The notes beneath the pieces were generated by a model. That model saw nothing but the letters and a program-made list of their open reading frames with translations. It had not been told where the DNA came from and did not search any database. From an uncultured Oscillospiraceae bacterium (lineage in GTDB: Bacteria; Bacillota; Clostridia; Oscillospirales; Ruminococcaceae), in the NCBI GenBank assembly GCA_900540595.1, contig UQGL01000015.1, positions 1 to 56,507 on the forward strand: DNA of 56,507 nt, read 5' to 3'. Below, piece after piece: positions 35,868-45,117 of the stretch (within the stretch, counting starts at the first letter, position 1; each line of letters starts with the position of its first letter). The translations under genes and the position numbers were made by a program.

Positions 35868-37241
35868 TTATCCCTCCTGTTGGTTCGTGTCGGGGTCAAC
35901 CGGTTCAGCGTTGGGGTCATCAAGGCTGGTGCGCGGGTGGACATCCAGCGGATTGGCCAGCGTGCCGTTCTCAAGATCCGCCAAGGCCTGCGGTATGCCG
36001 GGGAAGAACCGCTCAATGCCGGTGCCGCCGCAGTGCAGGCCGTCAAAAAAGTCAGTCTCCTGCAGACCCTCGATGCAGGCAGGGTCATAGCTGCCGTACA
36101 GCGGTACATTGTTGTCGGCGCAATACTGCCGCAGCCAGTTTTCCACAAGGAAAAAGCCCTTGTGCTGCTCCGGCTCGGTCAGCAGATACCCGTACAGATA
36201 CGGATGCCACGGCGACAGCACCAAAATGACGGTGGTGCCCTGAGACTGTGCGTACTTGATAAAGGAGTCAAACGCCCGGATCTGGGTGTCACTCAACTCG
36301 TCAAAGCCCTCCATATGTACGCTGTTGAAGCTCATGCAGGCCTCGGCTGCCAGCGTGCGGATCTGATCCTCGGTCTGGCTGCGGAAGGCAATATCATACA
36401 GCACGCTGCCGTCCGACCGCTTGATGGTGGTGGGCTGGTCGTAGGGGTCGCCCTGCACGGGGTTGAACTCGATGGTGTTGCCCTCGTCATCGGTGACAGT
36501 GGCCTGACCGCGGTTCTTGACATAGTAGTCTACATTGCCCTGAAAGTAGGCCGGGTCAGCCAACGCCTTCCACAGCTCGACCTTGTCGGGCTCCTCATAA
36601 TCGGTGGGAACATTCAGGACCTTGGTCAAAAATTCGTTGTACAGGTCGGCATCGGCGCGGGCGTCAAACGCGGCTTCGCTGCCGTAGAACACCCATGGGT
36701 CAAGGCTCCACAAAAGCACGCGGGGGGCCTTGCCGTAGGTGACCATCTTGTAGTAGCTGGTCATGTTGTCGCGCACATCAGCGCCGGTGACGCCCATGTT
36801 GAAAAAGCTCTCAACACCGGTGTTTTCGCGGTTGAACTGCAGCACGCGGCTGGAGCCGATACCGATGGCCTCGGGCGTTTCGGGTACATCCTGTGCAAAT
36901 AATTGTACCACCTGACGCTCGTCCATCTGCTCAAAATTTGTCACATCATAGCCCTGCAGCATCAGATCCACGATACGGCGGGGCGCCAGCGCACCCTGAA
37001 ACAGGCCGCTGCGGTCCACATTGTAGCTGAATGCTACCATAAAGACGAGGATCGGCACCAGCAGCAAAAACTTGAAGGCGGTTTTTACGCCGAAGTAGAT
37101 GCGCCGCGCCAGCCCGCGCAGAAGCAGCACAAACGGATTAACCCGCTTTTTCCGGCGGCGTTTTTTTACGGGGGTATTTGTGGGTGCGCCGCGTTGGATC
37201 TTGACCGGCGGTGCGGGGATCGGGGTAGGGGATTTAGCCAT
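35868..37241 (-). CDS. SGNH-hydrolase-like acylation protein, partner of MBOAT
   Basis: A 457-residue protein with a short Pro/Lys-rich cytoplasmic start, one transmembrane helix at about residues 57-75 and a large extracellular domain. The domain shows the GSSR nucleophile block (about residue 132) and a late DGLHCGGTG (Asp-x-x-His), the two SGNH halves. Proteins of this shape (AlgX, DltD-like) accept acyl groups delivered by an MBOAT membrane protein and pass them to a polysaccharide. The MBOAT gene is immediately upstream, 18 nt away. Confidence 0.82.
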   Translation of the reverse strand: MAKSPTPIPAPPVKIQRGAPTNTPVKKRRRKKRVNPFVLLLRGLARRIYFGVKTAFKFLLLVPILVFMVAFSYNVDRSGLFQGALAPRRIVDLMLQGYDVTNFEQMDERQVVQLFAQDVPETPEAIGIGSSRVLQFNRENTGVESFFNMGVTGADVRDNMTSYYKMVTYGKAPRVLLWSLDPWVFYGSEAAFDARADADLYNEFLTKVLNVPTDYEEPDKVELWKALADPAYFQGNVDYYVKNRGQATVTDDEGNTIEFNPVQGDPYDQPTTIKRSDGSVLYDIAFRSQTEDQIRTLAAEACMSFNSVHMEGFDELSDTQIRAFDSFIKYAQSQGTTVILVLSPWHPYLYGYLLTEPEQHKGFFLVENWLRQYCADNNVPLYGSYDPACIEGLQETDFFDGLHCGGTGIERFFPGIPQALADLENGTLANPLDVHPRTSLDDPNAEPVDPDTNQQEG

Positions 37242-37259
37242 GGATTACACCGCCCTTTC

Positions 37260-38762
37260 TCAGTATTGCTGGTAGATGAACGCCGACTGACCGAATGCGG
37301 CAAAGAAAAGGATCGCTGCGGCAGCGCCGTAGTAGAGCGTCCAGCGCAGCGGCCAGACCTGCTGGCGTATCCAGCGGGCCACGCTGCGGCCGCCGTGCTC
37401 CGCCGCAAAGACAACAAAGCAGCCGAACAGCAGCACGACCGGCAGGCGGCCGTCAATGCCGCTGCTGTAGATCAGCCCCGACACCTGCGCCCACGACCCG
37501 GCCAGACCGTCCCAGCCCTGCAGCAGTGAGCCATAGACCGCAAACGGGTCGGTGTTGTAGATGGCCGAGGCAAAAAAGACCAGCGTCAGGCAGAACAGCG
37601 CATTGGTCACAAGGCACTGCCACAGCGCCTTGAACCAGCCCATACGGTAGAGCGGGTTGAAGCGATTCAGCTTTTTGCGCGCCTTGGCCGTCATCACGCC
37701 GAAAGCAGCGCACAGGCCGGTGGCAAGGCCCCATGCCAGATACCGCCAGTCCGCGCCGTGCCACAGGCCGGAGCAGACAAAGACGATGACGATGTTTAAG
37801 TAATGCCGCCACGGGGCGCACCGGCTGCCGCCCAGGCTGAAGTAGACATAATCCCGGAACCAGCTGGTCATTGAGATATGCCACCGCCGCCAGAAATCAT
37901 TGAAGGTGCGCGCCTCAAACGGGGACTCGAAGTTCTCGATCAGGTCATAGCCCAAAATGCGGGCTGCACCCAGCGCAATGTCGCAGCAGCCGGAGAAATC
38001 CATGTACAGCTGTACGGCGAACAGCACGGTGGCCGCCGTCAGGTTCGGCCCGCCCACGGCGGAAATATCACCGTAGACGGCTGCAACATACTGCCGCAGA
38101 TTGTCGGCAAGGACCATCTTTTTGGTGTAGCCCCACAGCATGCGGAAAGCACCGCCCGCGCAGCGCTGGTAGCTGAAGCGGCGGCTTTTGCGGATCTGCG
38201 GGCGCAGCTGGGGGTAACGCTCGATCGGGCCGTTGATCAGCGTGGGGAAGAAGCTGACAAACAGCGCATAGTGCAGCGGGTTCGTCTCGACCCGGCAGCG
38301 GCGCTTGTAGACATCAATGGTATAGCTCATGGCCGCAAAGGTAAAGTAGCTCAGCCCCAGCGGTGCCAGCAGATTTTCCCGGCGGGAGAGCAGGCTGCCG
38401 CCCAGCGAGTCTGCCAGAAGGTTCCAGTACTTGTAGTAGACCAGAATCCCGATGCCGAACCCGACCGAGGCCAGCAGTGCAAGAATACGCACCGGCTTGC
38501 ACCGAACCTTGCCGATGATGAGCCCGCAGAGCCATGTGATGAGCGTTGCCGCCGCCATGACCCAGACCAGCGGGCGGTTTACGGGATCATAGCAGAAAAA
38601 GCCGTAGCTTGCGATCAGCAGAAAGTACGGCCGCAGCACGCGGGGCAGGGCATAATTGATGAGCGCCACCGCCACAAAAAAGGCAAGAAACAACAGCGAG
38701 GTGATCGCCATCGTCTGATCCTCACACAAAAAAGCGAGGATCTGCTCCCAGGTTATTGTCAT
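37260..38762 (-). CDS. MBOAT-family O-acyltransferase (AlgI/PatA-like)
   Basis: A 500-residue polytopic membrane protein of the MBOAT family. The invariant catalytic His is His335 in SGLWHGADW, and the upstream block RTFNDFWRRWHISMTSWFRDYVY is the second family signature. It should move an acyl group, usually acetyl, across the membrane for transfer to a surface polymer by the SGNH partner encoded next. The GAGAGG SD precedes the ATG. Confidence 0.93.
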   Translation of the reverse strand: MTITWEQILAFLCEDQTMAITSLLFLAFFVAVALINYALPRVLRPYFLLIASYGFFCYDPVNRPLVWVMAAATLITWLCGLIIGKVRCKPVRILALLASVGFGIGILVYYKYWNLLADSLGGSLLSRRENLLAPLGLSYFTFAAMSYTIDVYKRRCRVETNPLHYALFVSFFPTLINGPIERYPQLRPQIRKSRRFSYQRCAGGAFRMLWGYTKKMVLADNLRQYVAAVYGDISAVGGPNLTAATVLFAVQLYMDFSGCCDIALGAARILGYDLIENFESPFEARTFNDFWRRWHISMTSWFRDYVYFSLGGSRCAPWRHYLNIVIVFVCSGLWHGADWRYLAWGLATGLCAAFGVMTAKARKKLNRFNPLYRMGWFKALWQCLVTNALFCLTLVFFASAIYNTDPFAVYGSLLQGWDGLAGSWAQVSGLIYSSGIDGRLPVVLLFGCFVVFAAEHGGRSVARWIRQQVWPLRWTLYYGAAAAILFFAAFGQSAFIYQQY

Positions 38763-38789
38763 GATTCCTCTCTCCGTTCGGGCGCAGGG

Positions 38790-39143
38790 TCACTGCTTTT
38801 CTTCCAAATCGCGGACACGCTTTTCCAGTATGGCGTTGGCCTGCGTCAATCGCTTGCATTTGTCCGCCAGCTGGCTGATGGCGATGCTCAGGGACAGCAG
38901 CACCACCAGCACGAAGCAGAACATCAGCAGAAAGACGAGGTTGACCGGCATCTCAATGTCAAGCAGGTCGCGCAGCACATACACCACATAGGGGAAGGCG
39001 GCGGCAATGACAAGCCCGACAGCCAGTGCCAACCAGAGCAGGCTGTATTTTACGCTCATAAGGCCGCGCTTTAAAAGGGCAAAGATGATGAGCAGCAGCA
39101 CAATAGCGCCCAAAATCATAAACAGCTGCAGGTGTGCAGTCAT
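38790..39143 (-). CDS. DUF2304 membrane protein
   Basis: A 117-residue protein with three hydrophobic segments and a Lys/Glu-rich coiled-coil tail (KCKRLTQANAILEKRVRDLEE). DUF2304 proteins commonly sit directly after a GT2 glycosyltransferase, as here, with a 4-nt ATGA overlap. A role in helping that transferase or in lipid-linked sugar transfer is inferred from this pairing. Confidence 0.85.
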   Translation of the reverse strand: MTAHLQLFMILGAIVLLLIIFALLKRGLMSVKYSLLWLALAVGLVIAAAFPYVVYVLRDLLDIEMPVNLVFLLMFCFVLVVLLSLSIAISQLADKCKRLTQANAILEKRVRDLEEKQ

Positions 39144-39859
39144 GCGCGGCCTCCTTTTACTTTACGGATGGATAAGCGATCGATGATGAGCGCCAGCGAG
39201 ACCTTGATCATGTAGTAAGCGCTCTTGAAGCTGTGGATGCTGGACACACCGCCCTGCCGCTCCCGCATGATGACGGGGGCCTCTCCCACGCGGAAACCGG
39301 CCAGACTTGCCGCCAGAATGGCCTCCGGCTCGGGGTAATCGGTGGCGTAGTGCTGCGCAAAATAAGCGGTCATGGCCAAATTGGTGGCGCGGAAGCCGCT
39401 GGTGACATCCAGCACACGCTTGCCGCAGAGCAGACGAATCATACCGCTCAGCCAGCGGATGCCGACCCGGCGCATAAAGCTTGTCTGGAAGCCTTCTTTT
39501 TTAATAAAGCGGCTGCCGATGCACAGGTCATAGACGCCGTCCAGCACCGGCTGCACGACCTCCATCAGGTAGGCGGGGTCGTGCTGGCCATCGCCGTCCA
39601 TCTGTACGGCGACATCATAGCCGTGGCGCACGGCGTACAGGTAGCCGCACTGCACGCCGCCGCCGATGCCCAAATTGACGGGCAGATCGAGAAAAGGGTA
39701 ATGGCGGCTTTTCAGCAGCGCAGCGCTGCTGTCGGTCGAGCAGTCGTTCACGACAAGAAAGTCCACCTCCGGGCAGGTAGCGCGCAGGTTTTCCACCGTA
39801 TTGACGATGTTATCCTCCTCATTATAGCAGGGGATGATCACCAAAATTTTTTTATCCAA
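39140..39859 (-). CDS. Glycosyltransferase family 2 (DPM1/GtrB-like)
   Basis: A GT-A fold enzyme of about 239 residues starting DKKILVIIPCYNEEDNI. It has DCSTDSS, the metal-binding QMDGDGQHDPAYL (DxD type) and RHGYDVAVQMD. It probably transfers a sugar to undecaprenyl phosphate or a lipid-linked acceptor. The start is unusual: no ATG precedes the conserved domain except inside a family A repeat, so a TTG with AGAGG 11 nt upstream is chosen. The stop overlaps the DUF2304 start. Confidence 0.85.
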   Translation of the reverse strand: MDKKILVIIPCYNEEDNIVNTVENLRATCPEVDFLVVNDCSTDSSAALLKSRHYPFLDLPVNLGIGGGVQCGYLYAVRHGYDVAVQMDGDGQHDPAYLMEVVQPVLDGVYDLCIGSRFIKKEGFQTSFMRRVGIRWLSGMIRLLCGKRVLDVTSGFRATNLAMTAYFAQHYATDYPEPEAILAASLAGFRVGEAPVIMRERQGGVSSIHSFKSAYYMIKVSLALIIDRLSIRKVKGGRA

Positions 39860-39928
39860 AATGGGTATACCTCTCAATTTTGGGTGTGTTGCGTTTTGTG
39901 GGGAATAGAGGCGGTAACGGCAAGGCTG

Positions 39929-40023
39929 CGGGCCGCACATGTGCGGCCCCTACAACTCTGCCTGACGGCTTGTAGGGGGCGGCGTCCTCGACGCCCCGCG
40001 GAGGGGTCAAAACCCCTCTCTAC
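39929..40023. repeat. Family A half unit plus short 52-nt unit
   Basis: GGGCCGCACATGTGCGGCCCCTAC (a lone right arm, 24 nt ending at 39953: stem CCGCACATGTGCGG) is followed by a short-class unit (39972-40023) with GGCGTCCTCGACGCC and GAGGGGTCAAAACCCCTC hairpins. It lies inside the polysaccharide operon. Confidence 0.75.
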
Positions 40024-40056
40024 AAAGCCACTCGAAAATGGGCTGCGTGGGCTTCC

Positions 40057-41274
40057 TCATTTCCCTTCCACCGTAAATTCCTCCAACCGCTTCAACAACT
40101 CGGCTCGCCGGTAATGCGCGGCGTAATACGCATAGGCCTTGCGCCCCAGCTCCGCGCGCTCGGCATCGGTCATGCCATACAGCGCCAGCATATTCTCCGT
40201 CAGTGCCTTTTGGTCGCAGGCCGGGCTGACCAGCCCGCCGCCGCTTTCCTGCACAGCCGTATAGCCTGCACCGTTCATCGAGGCCAGCACCGGCTTGCCG
40301 GCGGCCATGTAGCTGGCAAGCTTGCCGGGGACCGTCAGGCCCAGATCGGGCGAGTCGGAGAGGGAAATCAGCAGGGCATCGGCCAGCGCGGTGAACTTGG
40401 GTACATCAGCGGCGGGCACGCTGCCGTAAAAGGTCACGGCATCCCCGGCATGCAGCTCATGGGCGAGGCTTTGCAGGGCCTCGCGGCTCATGCCGTCCCC
40501 GACCAGCAGCAGGTGCAGCCGCTCGGCCCCGGCGGCGCGGGCGTCCAGCACGGCGCGCAGCACCATGTCAAGGCTCTGCGCGGGGGTAAAAGTACCGGTG
40601 AATACCAGATTGAACCGCCCGGCAAAGCGCTGCTCCAGTGCAGCATCATGCTGCGGCACGGCGTAGAAATCCTCACAGTACTGCGGAATGACCGCCACCT
40701 GCGCCGCTGTCTTGCCGGTGCGGGCGCACAGACGCTCCTGCAGCGGCTCGCTCATGGCGATCAGTCGGTCGCAGCGCTTGTACAGGCTGTCGCTGACCGA
40801 CTGTGCCACCCACCGCATAAACCGGTTTTTGACGGGCAGCACACTGTACAGGTTCTCCGGCCAGAGGTCGAGCACATAATTTGTGAACGGTACATGGTGC
40901 TTTTTTGCATACAGCACCGCAGGCCAGCACATCAGCACAGGGCTTGTGTTGAAGCAGAACACCGCATCATACCCGCCGGGCAGGCGCTTCAGGGCTGCTG
41001 CCGCGTACAGCGGCCAGCTTACATAATTCAAAAAGATCGTCTTGCCGGTGTTGCCCTTGCGCGGGATCTCTCTTGCGCGGAATACACGGGCACCCTTATA
41101 GCTTTCCTCAAAAGGGCCGTCGGCGCTGTAGCCGTCAAACCATTCCCCATGCGGATAGTTGGGCAGGCCGCACAGTACATCCACGGCAAGACCGTCCTGC
41201 ACAAAGCCCTCGACAATATCGTTGATGCGGAAATTTTCCGGCCAGAAATGCTGGGTCACTACCAGTATGCGCAT
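40057..41274 (-). CDS. Glycosyltransferase family 4, WbuB-like
   Basis: A 405-residue GT-B enzyme. The N-terminus MRILVVTQHFWPENFRINDI and the LDLWPENL block are typical of the WbuB/WcaI group, followed by the nucleotide-sugar pocket around LTVPGKLASYMAAGKPVLAS. WbuB-type transferases are commonly encoded with FnlABC enzymes and use UDP-L-FucNAc; since those genes are next door here, L-FucNAc transfer to a lipid-linked sugar is the likely job. It starts 18 nt after the preceding gene. Confidence 0.85.
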   Translation of the reverse strand: MRILVVTQHFWPENFRINDIVEGFVQDGLAVDVLCGLPNYPHGEWFDGYSADGPFEESYKGARVFRAREIPRKGNTGKTIFLNYVSWPLYAAAALKRLPGGYDAVFCFNTSPVLMCWPAVLYAKKHHVPFTNYVLDLWPENLYSVLPVKNRFMRWVAQSVSDSLYKRCDRLIAMSEPLQERLCARTGKTAAQVAVIPQYCEDFYAVPQHDAALEQRFAGRFNLVFTGTFTPAQSLDMVLRAVLDARAAGAERLHLLLVGDGMSREALQSLAHELHAGDAVTFYGSVPAADVPKFTALADALLISLSDSPDLGLTVPGKLASYMAAGKPVLASMNGAGYTAVQESGGGLVSPACDQKALTENMLALYGMTDAERAELGRKAYAYYAAHYRRAELLKRLEEFTVEGK

Positions 41275-41292
41275 AAGCTATCGTGTTCCTGT

Positions 41293-42468
41293 TTAGTATT
41301 TGCGCCACACCATCTTGTTGACAACGCCGGTGTAGCTCTGGATAATTTTGACGACCTTGTCGGAGACATTTTCGTCGGTGTAGTCGGGCACGGGGATGCC
41401 GAGATCGCCGTTTTTGTTCATCTCAACGGCTACATCCACCGCCTGCAGCAGATGGTCGCCGTCAATGCCCGCCAGAATGAAGCAGGCCTTGTCAAGCGCC
41501 TCGGGCCGCTCGGTCGAGGTGCGGATGCAGACGGCGGGGAAGGGGTGCCCAACGCTGGTAAAAAAGCTCGATTCCTCGGGCAGCGTGCCGGAGTCGGACA
41601 CAACGCAGAAGGCGTTCATCTGCAGGCAGTTGTAATCATGGAAGCCCAGCGGCTCATGCTGAATGACGCGCTTGTCGAGCTTAAAGCCGCTCTGCTCCAG
41701 CCGCTTGCGGCTGCGCGGATGGCAGGAGTAGAGAATTGGCATGTCGTACTTCTCGGCCATCTTGTTGATGGCGGTGAACAGCGAGGTGAAGTTCTTCTCG
41801 GTGTCGATGTTCTCCTCGCGGTGGGCGGAGAGCAGGATGTACTTGCCTTTCTCAAGCCCCAGACGCGCGTGAATGTCCGATGCCTCGATTTTCTCGAGAT
41901 TCTGGTGCAGCACCTCAGCCATCGGGGAGCCGGTCACATAGGTGCGCTCCTTCGGCAGGCCGGTGTCGGCCAGATAGCGGCGGGCATGCTCAGAGTAGGC
42001 CATGTTCACATCGGAGATGATGTCCACGATACGGCGGTTCGTTTCCTCCGGCAGGCACTCATCCTTGCAGCGGTTGCCGGCCTCCATGTGGAAGATGGGG
42101 ATATGCAGCCGCTTGGCACCGATGACGGAGAGGCAGCTGTTGGTATCACCCAGCACCAGCACGGCATCAGGGCGGATGGCGGCCATCAGCTTGTAGCTCT
42201 CGGCAATGATGTTGCCCATCGTCTCGCCGAGGTCGGCGCCCACGGCATCCATATAGACCTCGGGGTCGGCCAGCTCCAGATCATGAAAAAAGACGCCGTT
42301 CAGGTTATAGTCGTAGTTCTGACCGGTGTGGGCCAGAATGACATCAAAATACTTGCGGGTCTTATTGATGACGGCTGCAAGCCGGATAATCTCCGGGCGC
42401 GTGCCGACGATGATAAGCAATTTCAGCTTGCCGTTATTTTTAAAAGAAACGCTGCTGTAGTCAGACAT
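41293..42468 (-). CDS. fnlC: UDP-sugar 2-epimerase, FnlC/WbjD-like
   Basis: Non-hydrolysing UDP-GlcNAc 2-epimerase fold, 391 residues. Visible landmarks are LLIIVGTRPEIIRLAAVI, HTGQNYDYN, VLGDTNS, HMEAGNRC and LSAHREENID. With FnlA and FnlB beside it, it most likely performs the last step to UDP-N-acetyl-L-fucosamine rather than the WecB reaction. The start MSDYSSVSF has AAGGAG upstream; a longer frame runs into repeat DNA and is rejected. It is separated from fnlB by a tandem family A pair. Confidence 0.88.
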   Translation of the reverse strand: MSDYSSVSFKNNGKLKLLIIVGTRPEIIRLAAVINKTRKYFDVILAHTGQNYDYNLNGVFFHDLELADPEVYMDAVGADLGETMGNIIAESYKLMAAIRPDAVLVLGDTNSCLSVIGAKRLHIPIFHMEAGNRCKDECLPEETNRRIVDIISDVNMAYSEHARRYLADTGLPKERTYVTGSPMAEVLHQNLEKIEASDIHARLGLEKGKYILLSAHREENIDTEKNFTSLFTAINKMAEKYDMPILYSCHPRSRKRLEQSGFKLDKRVIQHEPLGFHDYNCLQMNAFCVVSDSGTLPEESSFFTSVGHPFPAVCIRTSTERPEALDKACFILAGIDGDHLLQAVDVAVEMNKNGDLGIPVPDYTDENVSDKVVKIIQSYTGVVNKMVWRKY

Positions 42469-42503
42469 ACTTTTCTCCTTAGTAGCTAATATGTGCAGGG
42501 GAT

Positions 42504-42664
42504 GTAGGGGCGAACATCGTTCGCCCGCAGAAACGTTACGACCGGGGCAAACTTCCGGGTCGATGACGAGCATCGACCCCTACATCGTAGGGGCGGATTC
42601 CATATCCGCCCGGGAACTTTGCCGCTGCCGCACATGGGCACGGGCGAGCACTGCTCGCCCCTAC
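42504..42664. repeat. Family A tandem pair (80-nt and 78-nt units, 3-nt linker)
   Basis: Unit one (42504-42583) has arms GCGAACATCGTTCGC and GGTCGATGACGAGCATCGACC; unit two (42587-42664) has arms GCGGATTCCATATCCGC and GCGAGCACTGCTCGC. Linker ATC. It lies between fnlB and fnlC within the operon. Confidence 0.85.
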
Positions 42665-42676
42665 AATGCGCCCGTT

Positions 42677-43876
42677 TTACACCTTTTCAAAGAATGTATC
42701 CGGGTGGGCCGGGTCGAACTGCTCGTTCGCCCACATCAGCGTGACAAGATCCTCCGTCTCGCTCAGATTGATGATGTTGTGGGTACAGCCCGGCAGCATA
42801 TGAACGGCCTGCGGCTCCTCGCCCCGCACCTCAAATTCCAGCACCTCATCACTGCCGATGCGGCGCTCCTGAATCAGGGCGTGGCCTGCAACAACAATGA
42901 AAAACTCCCACTTGGTATTGTGCCAGTGCTGGCCCTTCGTGATGCCGGGCTTTGAGATATTCACACTGAACTGGCCGCAGCCTTCGGTTTTCAGCAGCTC
43001 GGTAAAGCTGCCGCGGGCATCCTCGTTCTTTTTCAGTGCAAAGCAGACCTTCTCCTTTGGCAGATAGGACAGATAGGTGGAGTACAGCTTCTTGGCAAAG
43101 CTGCCCGCCGGGATGCGGGGCATCACCAGCGTGGCGGGCTGCGCTTTGAACTGCTCCAGCAGGTCAACGATCTCGCCCAGCGTGACCCTGTGGGTCACGG
43201 TCGCAGCGCAATAGCGGCCCGTCTCGCAAAAAACAGGCGTAAGACCGTTATAATCGCAGCGGTGGGGATGTCCCTCAAGCGCATCGAGCATCTCGGTGAT
43301 CAGGTCGTCAATGTACAAAAGTTCCAGCTCGGTCGCGCGGTCGTTGACCGTGACGGGCAGGTCGTTGGCAATGTTATTGCAGAAGGTCGCCACGGCGCTG
43401 TTGTAGTTGGGGCGGCACCACTTGCCGAACAAATTCGGGAAGCGGTAGACCAGCACCGGCGCACCGGTGGCCTTGCCGTAGTCGAAGAACAGTTCCTCGC
43501 CCGCAAGCTTGCTCTTGCCGTAGTCACTCTCACCGTAGCGGCCGATCAGGGTCGCCTGAATCGAGCTGGACAGCATGACCGGGCAGGTGTTGCCGTGAGA
43601 TTTGAGCGTGTCCAGCAGGGTGGAGGCAAAGCCGAAGTTGCCCTGCATGAACTCGTCATTGCTTTTGGGTCGGTTGACGCCTGCAAGGTTAAAGACAAAA
43701 TCGGCCTCGGCACAGAATTTGTCCAGCTCTGCGGGGGGCGTGTCAAGGTCGTACTCAAACACCTCATCCACGGTCAGGGCAGGGCGGGTGCGGTCCTTGC
43801 CATCGCGGAGGTTCTTCAGATTTTCGCAGAGGTTGCGGCCCACAAAGCCCTTGGCGCCGGTCACGAGAATTTTCAT
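42677..43876 (-). CDS. fnlB: Bifunctional 3-epimerase/4-reductase, FnlB/WbjC/CapF-like
   Basis: Second enzyme of UDP-L-FucNAc synthesis, 399 residues. An N-terminal short-chain dehydrogenase domain (VTGAKGFVGRNL at residues 5-16, SSSIQ and YGKSK) is fused to a C-terminal cupin domain (about 280-399) with GQHWHNTKWEFF and CTHNIINLSE. The cupin part does the 3-epimerisation, and the SDR part reduces C4 with NADPH in characterised CapF. The start overlaps fnlA by 4 nt (ATGA). Confidence 0.92.
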   Translation of the reverse strand: MKILVTGAKGFVGRNLCENLKNLRDGKDRTRPALTVDEVFEYDLDTPPAELDKFCAEADFVFNLAGVNRPKSNDEFMQGNFGFASTLLDTLKSHGNTCPVMLSSSIQATLIGRYGESDYGKSKLAGEELFFDYGKATGAPVLVYRFPNLFGKWCRPNYNSAVATFCNNIANDLPVTVNDRATELELLYIDDLITEMLDALEGHPHRCDYNGLTPVFCETGRYCAATVTHRVTLGEIVDLLEQFKAQPATLVMPRIPAGSFAKKLYSTYLSYLPKEKVCFALKKNEDARGSFTELLKTEGCGQFSVNISKPGITKGQHWHNTKWEFFIVVAGHALIQERRIGSDEVLEFEVRGEEPQAVHMLPGCTHNIINLSETEDLVTLMWANEQFDPAHPDTFFEKV

Positions 43877-44934
43877 GCCTTTTTCTCGGCCTCCATCTCC
43901 TTCAGTGCGTTGCGCACATACTCGGTGGTCAGGATCTTCTTGACAGTGCCCTCGACATCCAGGCGGTTCGTGTTGTGGCTTGTGTAGGAGTCATCGGCCA
44001 TCGTGTGGACCTCGCCCTTGACAACGAACTTATCATAATTCAGGTCGCGGTTGTCGGCCGCCACGCGGTAGTAGCCGCCCATATCCTCACTGCGCAGCCG
44101 CTCCTCGCGGGTCATCAGCGTCTCAAACAGCTTCTCGCCGTGGCGGGTGCCGATGATGTTCGTGCCGGTATCACCGAACAGCTGCTGCACAGCCTTGGCC
44201 AGATCGCCGATGGTGGAGGCATCGCTCTTCTGGATGAACAGGTCGCCCGGGTTGGCATGCTCAAACGCGAACATGACCAGATCCACGGCCTCGTCCAGAT
44301 TCATCAGGAAACGGGTCATGTTGGGGTCGGTGATCGTGATGGGGTTGCCCGCCTTGATCTGGTCGATAAACAGCGGGATCACGCTGCCGCGGCTGCACAT
44401 GACATTGCCGTAGCGGGTGCAGCAGATGGTCGTGCCGCCGCGCTCGGCCGCCACGCGGGCGTTGGCAAAGATGACATGCTCCATCATCGCCTTGGAGATG
44501 CCCATCGCATTGATGGGGTAGGCAGCCTTGTCGGTGGACAGGCAGACCACGCGCTCAACGCCCGCGTCAATGGCGGCGTGCAGCACATTGTCGGTGCCGA
44601 TGATGTTCGTCTGCACGGCCTGCATCGGGAAGAACTCGCAGCTGGGCACCTGCTTGAGTGCAGCTGCGTGGAAGATGTAATTCACGCCGGGCATGGCGTC
44701 GCGGATGGACTGCGGATTGCGCACATCGCCGATGTAGAACTTGACCTTGTTGGCGTACTCAGGGTACTGGGCCTGCAGCTCATGGCGCATATCGTCCTGC
44801 TTTTTTTCATCGCGGGAGAAGATGCGGATCTCGCCGATGTCGGTGGCGAGAAAATGCTTGAGCACGGTATGGCCAAAACTGCCGGTGCCGCCGGTGATGA
44901 GTAGGGTCTTATCCTTAAAAATGCTGTCTGCCAT
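43873..44934 (-). CDS. fnlA: UDP-GlcNAc 4,6-dehydratase/5-epimerase, FnlA/WbjB/CapE-like
   Basis: First enzyme of UDP-L-FucNAc synthesis: dehydrates UDP-GlcNAc and inverts C5. The 353-residue protein has the NAD-binding GGTGSFGHTVLKHF at residues 15-28, SRDEKKQ, the MEH-type catalytic segment (INAMGISKAMMEHVI) that replaces the usual YxxxK, and FMNLDEAVDL. First gene of the operon; its SD GGAGG is 8 nt upstream. No promoter of clear consensus was found in the 180-nt gap, although TATAAA and TAGAAT hexamers occur. Confidence 0.93.
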   Translation of the reverse strand: MADSIFKDKTLLITGGTGSFGHTVLKHFLATDIGEIRIFSRDEKKQDDMRHELQAQYPEYANKVKFYIGDVRNPQSIRDAMPGVNYIFHAAALKQVPSCEFFPMQAVQTNIIGTDNVLHAAIDAGVERVVCLSTDKAAYPINAMGISKAMMEHVIFANARVAAERGGTTICCTRYGNVMCSRGSVIPLFIDQIKAGNPITITDPNMTRFLMNLDEAVDLVMFAFEHANPGDLFIQKSDASTIGDLAKAVQQLFGDTGTNIIGTRHGEKLFETLMTREERLRSEDMGGYYRVAADNRDLNYDKFVVKGEVHTMADDSYTSHNTNRLDVEGTVKKILTTEYVRNALKEMEAEKKA

Positions 44935-45030
44935 GATGGCCTCCTTATATTTGACCGCGCATGGGCGCAGTTTACCTTTATAATCTTATTTATTCTAGCA
45001 CAAAATTCCCCGCTTGAAAAGGGCATGGGG

Positions 45031-45059
45031 TTGGAAATTGCTGCTTTTTGTGGTATAAT
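45031..45059 (+). promoter_or_regulatory. Promoter of pepT
   Basis: TTGGAA and perfect TATAAT with 17-bp spacing, 59 bp before the start codon. Confidence 0.8.
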
Positions 45060-45117
45060 GGCCACGAAATCAAAAGTCCGGCGTCATGCCGAATGTTTTT
45101 ACAAGGAGGACCCGCCC

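Noticed and set aside
40114..42489. 791-codon plus-strand ORF across two glycan genes
   Set aside because: It runs antisense through two well-supported genes and their spacer, with low-complexity His/Val/Ala composition typical of shadow frames.
44935..45030. Promoter of the fnlA operon
   Set aside because: TATAAA and TAGAAT hexamers occur, but no matching -35 at suitable distance was found, so none was annotated.
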